Below are positions 55,601 through 64,000 of a stretch of DNA of 64,000 nucleotides, piece after piece; positions within the stretch are counted from its first letter, which is position 1; every line of letters starts with the position of its first letter. The notes under the pieces were generated by a model, which made no database searches, was not told the DNA's origin, and saw only the letters and a list, made by a program, of their open reading frames with translations. This stretch comes from Moniliella sp. 'wahieum' (Eukaryota > Basidiomycota > Moniliellomycetes > Moniliellales > Moniliellaceae), in contig RSEE01000019.1 of the NCBI GenBank assembly GCA_003971905.1, positions 248,001 through 312,000 of the forward strand, in the 5' to 3' direction. Position numbers and translations under genes: made by a program.

Positions 55601-58283
55601 ATGGCCTCTCTGTCGTCTTCATCGCCGCCCCCGCAGTGGTCGTCGCCTTACTCCGCCACCACTCTCCTTCCTTCCTCGCCTGCACCCACATCCGCGCCTG
55701 CACCCGCACCAGCACCAGCATCCGACGCCACATCCGCACCTTCACCTGCACCTGCAGCCGCACCGGTGCCTGCATCCCTAAGTCAGGCGCTCTCCCTCCC
55801 AGACCCACCCAATCTGTCCTTGCCATCTATTGTTCCTCTCTCCAGGTCTTCCTCTGCGTCAAGGGGGGCACCCTGATACCCGCGAACGAACCCACTCGGT
55901 TGATCGGGATCGCCCGCCCACCACCCGCTCCCATTCTCCTTCTCAACCCGCCCGCCCTCGCTCTCACACTGGCCCAGATCCCCGGTTACACCCCGTTTCC
56001 TCCAGCGTGCTTCCCGTTCAGAGCTTGCCTGATGCGGCCGGCCATTCGGGTGATATGAGCCGGGTCCTCATTTCTTTGTTACGCAGAGAAGAGGAGGAGG
56101 GTAGCACACAGGGCACTCCCGATCCCGACACGGTCTTGCGCGAGGCAGTGCCCGCCGTAGGGGGGGCAACAGAGGGCGTGAATGGCCATCTTCGTTGTTC
56201 CATCTGCCTCGGCCTGTTTGTGCGCCCCTACACGGCTGCGCAGGGATGTGGACATACCTACTGCCAGACATGCTTGCTCCGCACTTTTCTTGCCGCGGAA
56301 GAGCGAATCGAGACGCAAGCACGGCAAGAGAGCCAGGCGTTTGTGGATCAAGAGCAACGTTTTCTCCTTGCTTCCTATCGGTCTCGCCCCGAAGATGTTG
56401 AAGAGGAAAGACTACCCCAGCTCCCTTCGCCACCCATGGAAGGCCTCCCACGGGCCAATGGTTCAACCGCTGCAAGGCCCCGAGCAGTCACCAACTGCCA
56501 TGCAGGAGAGGCTACGCATCCTCCTTTCCCTCTCCGTGCCATGCCCGACCTGCCGTGCTCCTCTTACCTTAAATGACCTGGCTCCTTTCCCCCATCGTCC
56601 GCCATATGGTGGACAGCCTACCAGTTCTATGCCCCTACCAAAACGAGGGCTGTGCTTACACTCCTGAACGAAGCGAGCTGTTGGCTCACATGGCGGCCTG
56701 TGTCCACTCCCACCCTGCTACAAAGCATCACGACCACGAACCCGATGGAGAGGAGGGGGGCAAGTCTGTTGCCTGTCCGAGCTGCCACCAACCACTGGAA
56801 GGCATGCCCCTCTCGCGCCACCGCCGGCGAATTTGCTCGCAGACAGAGGTGGTATGCCCATTGTGCCGCGAGAGTGGCATTCTTCGCGGCATGCTACAAG
56901 GCCATTTGACCGACGAATGTGCTTCGGGTCCGGTTCAGTGTCCACGGGCCAAATACGGGTGTTTGTGGGAAGGGAAACGTGTGTTGTCCCGATGGCCTAT
57001 CCACACTCACAGCGGCTCAACTCCGTGATAATATTCACGTCTCTCGCCCTCCCAAACCCGAACATCACGGCCACCCGGGTGCAAGGGATGCACTAGATGG
57101 GGACACCCCTTCTCGTTGCCCAGTTCTCCAGCCCGACCTCTTGGTTCCTCCAAAACAGGGACCAGACTGCAACGGAGCCGCGCCTGTGCGCACCTGGACC
57201 ACATCTGTTTATGATTCTGACACGCACATATGCCCTTTAGCACCTCTTGAGGGCTGGCTTCAGGCGCATCAGCAAGAGATGGACCAGATGAAAATGGAAA
57301 ACGCACTGCTTCGTTCGTCCTTGAAGCAGGTACAAGAAACGTTAACAGGGTTGGCGATCAACTCGGACCGACATGAGGCGGCTCTGAGACCCTTCTTGCC
57401 CCCGCTTCCTACGACTGCAGGCCCTCTGGCCAGTACCAGTGCCAGTTTAGCATCGCTCGTGGACGATTTGCTAGCCCCACCTCCCCCCTCTACCCAGGGC
57501 GTCGGAGGCAACAGACGATTCTGTCAGTTCCTCCCACCTCGGGGCCGTCGCTATGGGTCCTAGCCCCCAATCAAGCCAACAACCGCCAAGTCCGAGCCAC
57601 GACCGCTCCTCCGTCCCGGTCCCGATGCCCATGCGGCACGAAAGAACCAATTCAACGGGGTATGGACCGCGTTCGCCAGCGCGAGGTCAGGGTGCTCTCT
57701 CGGCCTCGGCACCGGCTGTGGTCGATGCGGACCTGCCGTCTCAAGCAGCGGAGTGGGGAAGCTGGACTGGAGCCGAAGCCATGTGGCCCCCGTCTGTTGG
57801 GCGTGTGCCTGCCCTGTTCTCGGGAACACAGGCCAACCAGGTCCTGCTTCGCGCGATTTGGCCCAGGAACTCGCCGAGTTGCGCACAAGCGTTCAGGGTC
57901 TTACCGGCCGCTTGACGATGGGCGAGACGCGGACCGAACAAGTATTTCGTTTGGCCCAAGGCACAAATGCTGAGACGGCGCGTTTGGTAGAAGAAACGGC
58001 GGGACTCGGGAGAATGCTGGGGCCACTGCACATGCAGATGCATCAGGTACGGTACCCCCTGCTCCTCCCCGTTTCTACCCTTGCTACTTGCTAACTTTTG
58101 CCTGCTGTGTAGATTATGATGCAAACTCAACGTTCCTGTCCCCCAATGTTTATGCCACGCCCATCTGGTGTCGAAGCTGCGGGGAATGCACATCCCTTGG
58201 TCGGGCGGCGCGGGGCCGGGGCGACCACCGGGCCCATGGGACCCATGGGACCTACTACTCCCGCAGGGATGGGGCCAGGGTAG
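55601..58283 (+). CDS. RING finger plus TRAF-type zinc-finger protein
   Basis: Probable E3 ubiquitin ligase or adaptor. The start is ATG 55601 (MASLSSSSPPPQWSS), followed by Pro/Ala tandem repeats (APAPAPAPA). After a shift near 55850 come a disordered region and the RING: LRCSICLGLF, then CGHTYCQTCLL (about 56247-56273). About 90 residues later, in another frame, is VPCPTCRAPL (56540), which completes the cross-brace. TRAF-type fingers follow: VLCPYQNEGCAYTPERSELLAHMAAC, VACPSCHQPLEG, VVCPLCRESGILRGMLQGHLTDEC and VQCPRAKYGCLWEG. Then comes a coiled-coil-like stretch (HQQEMDQMKMENALLRSSLKQ, about 57270) and another (DLAQELAELRTSVQGL, about 57855). A 66-bp intron is at 58047-58112 (GTACGG, TTGCTAAC, GTAG). 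The end has GPMGPMGPTTP and TAG 58281-58283; a further shift could extend it to about 58530. At least five shifts are needed. Confidence 0.82.
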
Positions 58284-58755
58284 GACCGGGAGTGGGCCCG
58301 GGCTCCCTACCACCTACAGCAGGAGCAGCACAGTTCCGGAGATGGACGTTGCTGGACGGGACCAAGCTCTAGGGTGGTTGACACTGCCACTGACATGGCC
58401 GCCTTCCACTCCAAGGCGGGACCCAATCTCGTTCATTTCCTTTTGACTGGTTACTCTGCACCTGATTACATCCCTTGGTCTGGGGCTGAAGCTTGTCCAA
58501 GTCCGAAGACCGCATCGATCGACATCTGACCCTGATACCACCCACTCCTGTTCGCTTGTGTGAAGAAGCTCCCCACAAATGCAATGTTCAGCTGGTAATG
58601 ATGTTCATCGATCAGCTGTTGCAGCCTGCCCGCTCTGACTGCGAGTTAAACGTTAAACTGAGCAGCCTGGGCCGGGCTGTTATCTCGGCAGCTTAAATCT
58701 ATTCCGTGCCCATACCATGGGATAGGAATCTCGGAATCGACGGCGGAGACGGCAA
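58284..58755. other. intergenic region between the RING/TRAF gene and the LTR element
   Basis: The first 250 bases may still be coding tail of the RING/TRAF gene in another frame (HSKAGPNLVHFLLTGYSAPD). GAGTTAAACGTTAAACTGAG at about 58644 matches the GTTAACGTT-type motifs elsewhere. Nothing else was recognised. Confidence 0.35.
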
Positions 58756-58992
58756 TGTTGACTGTGATCCTCTGGCTCCAGTCGGTTAGACCAGGTTCGC
58801 CTCGGTTCCATCGGCTTCCACGCTGACGTCCCTGCGTGTCACTGTCCCTGTGCCCTGCACTCTCTCCTGTGTGACTCACTGTCCCTGTGCCTAGTCCAGC
58901 CTCCTATATAGATGCCTCTGTACCCAGACCCAACTCTGGCTCCAATCCATCACCTTCTCCTCATTCTGCCCGTCCGGCTCCCTAGGCCAACA
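58756..58992 (+). repeat. 5' LTR (237 bp)
   Basis: TGTTGACTGTGATCC to CCTAGGCCAACA. It contains CTATATAGATG about 155 bases in, a likely TATA box for element transcription. It differs from the 3' LTR by four small indels only. Confidence 0.95.
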
Positions 58993-59113
58993 GAGCTAAA
59001 TCTGATCCCCCCGGAAGGGGAGCGCTCTTCAAGCAAGCCCACCCCCAAGCCTACAAGCCCAAGCTAAGCCGCCAAGCCCACAAGACACACCCGTCCTCCC
59101 GCCCAACAACACC

Positions 59114-59191
59114 ACCGCCACAATCGGCACCTTACGCCACAATCGGCATACTACCGCACAATCGGCATACTACCGCCACAATCGGCACACT
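59114..59191 (+). repeat. four-unit minisatellite inside the LTR element
   Basis: Four tandem units of 19-20 bases of the form ACCGCCACAATCGGCAYACT, the third lacking one base. It lies about 120 bases after the 5' LTR, where a packaging or leader region would be. Confidence 0.85.
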
Positions 59192-59906
59192 CGTCCCCCC
59201 CAGATGGGGCAATGATTTTTAGGGACAACACACGACGGAACAAAACGTGTCGGGTATCGTCAACGAGACGAAATTCCTCCAACGACAAAACGGCGCAGGC
59301 GAATCGCAGAAAGCGGGGGTGGCTGCTCATCAAGTGCCCACCCACGGCTACACGCCCCGGATTGCCAATTCATCCGGGGCACCTGGGGAAAGGATGGGGG
59401 GGGTGGTCACCCAACTTCTTCCACTCCTCTTTTTCAACAACAAAGAGAACCCAAACAGATCAAGACGGTTGACGCATAGCGCCCGTTCATTTCCCATGCC
59501 CAATGGACCCCACTGGCACCAGGCATGCGGAACCAAACAACTACCAAACGCATCCAATTTTGATGCCAAACGACCTTGGACCGCATTTACTCCAAGTTTC
59601 CAATTTTCTTTCACTACACCTATAACTGGTGCTTTTTACTTTTGCCCACCAAATCGCTTCGGGGCGCAACCCCTACTACTTTTACTTCTAAGACTTCTAC
59701 AAGCATCTGGCGGTCGCACAATACACCAACCACAAGCGCTCGGCTCGTTCAGGTGTCATCCTGGACAGCGGGGGTGTAGGCCAGTCGTGTGGCCATGCAC
59801 AACTCCAGGCCATTCGTCCCGGTTGCCACTCAAGTCCTCCCCTCTACATCCACTGGCAGGAGCTCATCCCACAACCGATGTCTCCGGGTTCCCTGGCCAG
59901 CGGGGG

Positions 59907-60145
59907 TGTTGACTGTGATCCTCTGGCTCCCAGTCGGTAGACCAGGTTCGCCTCGGTTCCATCGGCTTCCACGCTGACGTCCTGCGTGTCACTGTCCCTG
60001 TGCCCTGCACTCTCTCCTGTGTGACTCACTGTCCCTGTGCCTAGTCCAGCCTCCTATATAGATGCCTCTGTACCCAGACCCAACTCTGGCTCCAATCCAT
60101 CACCTTCTCCTCATCCTTCTGCCCGTCCGGCTCCCTAGGCCAACA
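59907..60145 (+). repeat. 3' LTR (239 bp)
   Basis: Second copy of the LTR, followed by the GGCAA target duplication at 60146-60150. Confidence 0.95.
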
Positions 60146-60150
60146 GGCAA

Positions 60151-60724
60151 CAACCTGGCCGAAGCATTTGAATCGGCAAGCGGAAATGGGTTGGCGGGTT
60201 ACCGTGCTGATGTTTCCTTTGGGGTTTTTGGTCCAGATTGAGTCATGTGACGCCCTGAGGCCTGCGGCAGTCTACCAAAGTGGACACGTGTTTGTAATGC
60301 TGAGCTCAGCGGGGCACGCAGGCTAGAGAGGCCACGGGCCGTACGCGTGAGCTCAGGCTGAGCCAGTGATGACATTCTTGTTTTCCGGCTAGGCATGACC
60401 AATGTGCACCGGCCATGGTGGGTGATGCGTAGTCCTGCCAGCCTCCGGGGTCGAACCTCGCCCGGTTGCGTCAAAGGCAGGCACGGCGCCTGCCCGCCCA
60501 GTGTCATTTAACAGCATTTAACAGCACTCCCCCATGCAGGGGCAGTGTATTGCGTGCTAGGGCAATGCCGCCTCCATTTTATTTCCGGCTGTCGCGATTG
60601 GCTTTTCTTCCATCGGGTGTATTTGTGCATTTCGCTCCTCAGTCCGGTCCTCTTCTCGGCCTCGTCTTTCTTTTCTTCCCCCCACCTCCCTCGCCTCCTT
60701 CCTTCACATTTCCACTCGCTCGCC
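60151..60724. other. MET3 upstream region
   Basis: About 575 bases between the LTR element and the ATP sulfurylase start. It holds TCATGTGA (about 60243), CACGTG (60285-60290) and a run of pyrimidines just before the ATG. No separate gene is seen. Confidence 0.45.
60285..60290. promoter_or_regulatory. CACGTG box upstream of MET3
   Basis: CACGTG is the binding site of Cbf1-type bHLH proteins, which with Met4/Cys3-type bZIP factors drive sulfate-assimilation genes in fungi. It lies about 435 bases before ATG 60725, with a TCATGTGA variant about 40 bases further upstream. The assignment rests on motif and gene identity. Confidence 0.4.
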
Positions 60725-62451
<1,727 letters not shown>

Positions 62452-63258
62452 ACTCGCCTAGCCACTTTGTTCCCATGTGTACTCTATAATGTGATGCGCG
62501 TTATCACATGTGCACTGCATGTCATCCCTCTGGCCTCTCTATGTTTGTACAGCGCAATACAGTCCATAGCTGGGAAGAACCCAGTACATAGCCCTCTCTT
62601 CCTTTTCCTTTTTGCGGGTGTGTGGGCCCCCAGAGGTAAAGAAAGATGTGCCCGTCGATCTTTGCGAAGAGGATGGCTGGGTAACTGTTCTAGGCCTTTG
62701 CAAAACGCAAGCAGGCACGTCAAGCTCAAGCCAGTACCTGGGACACATTCCAGATCGTTCTTCCCTGACTATGGCGATACTCGGGGTATCTAAACGACGC
62801 CCTATAAAATAGTTGAACACACCGGAAATGCTACCAGCGAAGAGCCTCTCATTGTGGAGATGGTTGTCGCTCATATACCGCCACGCTCTTTCGCATCGAG
62901 TCGCGTTACATTCGATGCAGAAACGAATGATGGTAGCCTTTGCCTCCTGATTGGGTGGGCGCTAAGCTGAACTCAAAGAAGAGGGAGTTTGAGGGGCCTC
63001 CCTTAGGGGCCCGATGATGGACGCATCACTTTTCGCAAGTCGGCCACAACACTTGCAATGACAACGTAATCATTTTTGAACTGGCCCAAGGCGTCCACCG
63101 ATGTCCACCTGACAGGGCGGAATGGACGGTGACCATTCCGCTGCGGGCCTTGGGGTGTTCAACGTTCAACGTTTCACGTTCAACTACGAAAGTCGTCGAT
63201 GCCTTTCGTCGTCCATTCGGCCTTCCAGCCTGCCCATCACCATCGCCATCTCTTGTCC
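62452..63258. other. intergenic region between MET3 and PRP21
   Basis: No gene is recognised. It ends with the PRP21 promoter side, which contains the TCAACGTTCAACG repeat listed separately. Confidence 0.4.
63156..63187. repeat. GTTCAACGTTCAACGTTTCACG repeat upstream of PRP21
   Basis: Three tandem TTCAACG-type units lie 70-100 bases before the start codon. They share the AACGTT core with the hairpin at 21325 and the strings at 21900-21960 and 25345. Confidence 0.6.
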
Positions 63259-64000
63259 ATGGCGTCCACCCTGTCACTGCCGCCGCCCCAACATGGCGCA
63301 CCGGATGATGCCGACGGGGCGCCGCCGCTCCTCCTCCCGCAACTGCTGCGCAACGCTTTGCCGCTGGCCAGCTCATCCTCCCGCCTCCCAGCATGCGCAC
63401 TCTGATCGACAAGACTGCCCACTACATCGCCCGCAATGGTCCTGGCTTCGAGGAATCCCTGCGAAAATCTGATGCCGAAAAAAAGGAGAATCGCCTCCCA
63501 TTTCTTCTCCCAACTGACCCATACCATGCGTATTTTTCCCGCACACTTGACCGTATTCGCCGCGGCGAGCCTCTCGATCCAGTCGGCATTCCTGGCGCGC
63601 CTGAGGGGCAGGCCTTGCAAGACCCTCCGCTCTTCAGCAACAGCAGCAGACGGAGGACGAGGATTCCGAGGTTCCTCCTCCTCCTTCCTCTCTTACGTCT
63701 GACATCCCGACCACCACAGCGCTCGACTTGTTAGTATCAGCTTCCTGTCCCTCGGGTCCCCACACATTAAGCGTTCCCAATTGCTGACCACTGTTTGGAT
63801 TGGAAACAGAGATGTGATCAAGCTTACTGCGCTTTTTACTGCGACGCGTGGACGCGAATTTGCAACTCATCTGCTCCAAACGGAGAACCAATCATACCAG
63901 TACGAATTTCTGCGCCCCTCCCACTCGCTCCACCCGTTCTACAATCGCTTGGTGGAACAGTACCAGCTCGTCATCGACGCGCCTAGTGCTATCCAAGTCT
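63259..64000 (+). CDS. PRP21: splicing factor 3A subunit 1 (PRP21/SF3A1), 5' part
   Basis: Component of the SF3a complex of U2 snRNP, needed for prespliceosome assembly in the nucleus. The start is ATG 63259 (MASTLSLPPPQHGAPDD). After a shift near 63370 the first SURP module reads MRTLIDKTAHYIARNGPGFE, SDAEKKENRLPFLLPTDPYHAYF. An acidic Gln-rich linker (LQQQQQTEDEDSE, after a shift near 63620) follows. An 80-bp intron (63730-63809; GTTAGT, TTGCTGAC, AACAG) joins TTTALDL to DVIKLTALFTATRGREF. That begins the second SURP module (NQSYQYEFLRPSHSLHPFYN, LVEQYQLVI). The gene runs off the window; the C-terminal ubiquitin-like part is not seen. Tandem SURP modules at this spacing are specific to SF3A1. 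Confidence 0.95.

Larger units (their letters stand above)
58756..60145 (+). mobile_element. short LTR retrotransposon, non-autonomous
   Basis: Two near-identical direct repeats of 237 and 239 bp flank 914 bp. Each repeat starts TGTTG and ends CAACA. The 5 bases before the first and after the second are the same (GGCAA), a target-site duplication. A G-run (CAGCGGGGG) directly before the 3' LTR can serve as polypurine tract. The interior has a four-unit minisatellite and a possible frame (59247-59912) with no recognisable gag, protease or RT, so the element must rely on enzymes supplied from elsewhere. The orientation is taken from the polypurine tract and the TATA box. Confidence 0.92.

Noticed and set aside
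58756-60145. The 237-bp direct repeats considered as a simple segmental duplication.
   Set aside because: TG..CA ends, the exact GGCAA flanks and a polypurine tract before the second copy fit an LTR element much better.

Overview
The window is nuclear DNA of a fungus, most likely a basidiomycete (smut or yeast lineage; not resolved further). The evidence is short spliceosomal introns (about 55-130 bp) with GTRNGY donors and CTRAC branch sites, intron-bearing tRNA genes, fungal C2H2, Zn2Cys6 and bZIP regulators, a peroxisomal-type uricase, ATP sulfurylase with the fungal C-terminal APS-kinase-like domain, and a transposon protein that I recall as a repeated, unnamed type in basidiomycetes. Genes lie on both strands with long intergenic stretches.

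Layout. 0-12 kb: the 3' end of an aquaglyceroporin, a LINE-like relic, a PX/SNARE (Vam7-like) gene, thioredoxin, uricase, and a decayed Ty3/gypsy reverse transcriptase. 13-25 kb: a C2H2 regulator, an ankyrin-repeat protein and a multi-pass membrane protein, separated by intergenic DNA rich in small palindromes. 26-29 kb: another LINE-like relic with a duplicated tail, then apparently empty DNA. 29-34 kb: convergent Zn2Cys6 and Swi5-like C2H2 regulators. 34.2-37.7 kb: a DNA transposon with identical 52-bp terminal inverted repeats, subterminal repeats and one intron-bearing gene of an uncharacterised type. 38-46 kb: MUS81, a Ser/Pro/Arg-rich unknown gene and OST2. 47-53 kb: tRNA-Lys(CTT), COX6, DPH6, tRNA-Pro(CGG) and tRNA-Arg(CCG). 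53-58.5 kb: a bZIP regulator and a RING/TRAF-type zinc-finger protein. 58.7-60.1 kb: a compact LTR retrotransposon with 237/239-bp LTRs and a GGCAA target duplication. 60-64 kb: MET3 (ATP sulfurylase) and the 5' part of the splicing factor PRP21/SF3A1.

Nearly every conserved gene is broken by one or more single-base shifts, often at homopolymers, yet keeps all its family motifs when read across the shifts. The two LTRs differ only by four small indels and no substitutions. Both facts point to indel errors in the assembly rather than pseudogenes. Coding regions are therefore given as spans, with the breaks described. The genes are mainly housekeeping functions (sulfate assimilation, purine catabolism, redox, glycosylation, diphthamide synthesis, respiration, DNA repair, splicing) interleaved with regulators and transposons, with no operon-like grouping.
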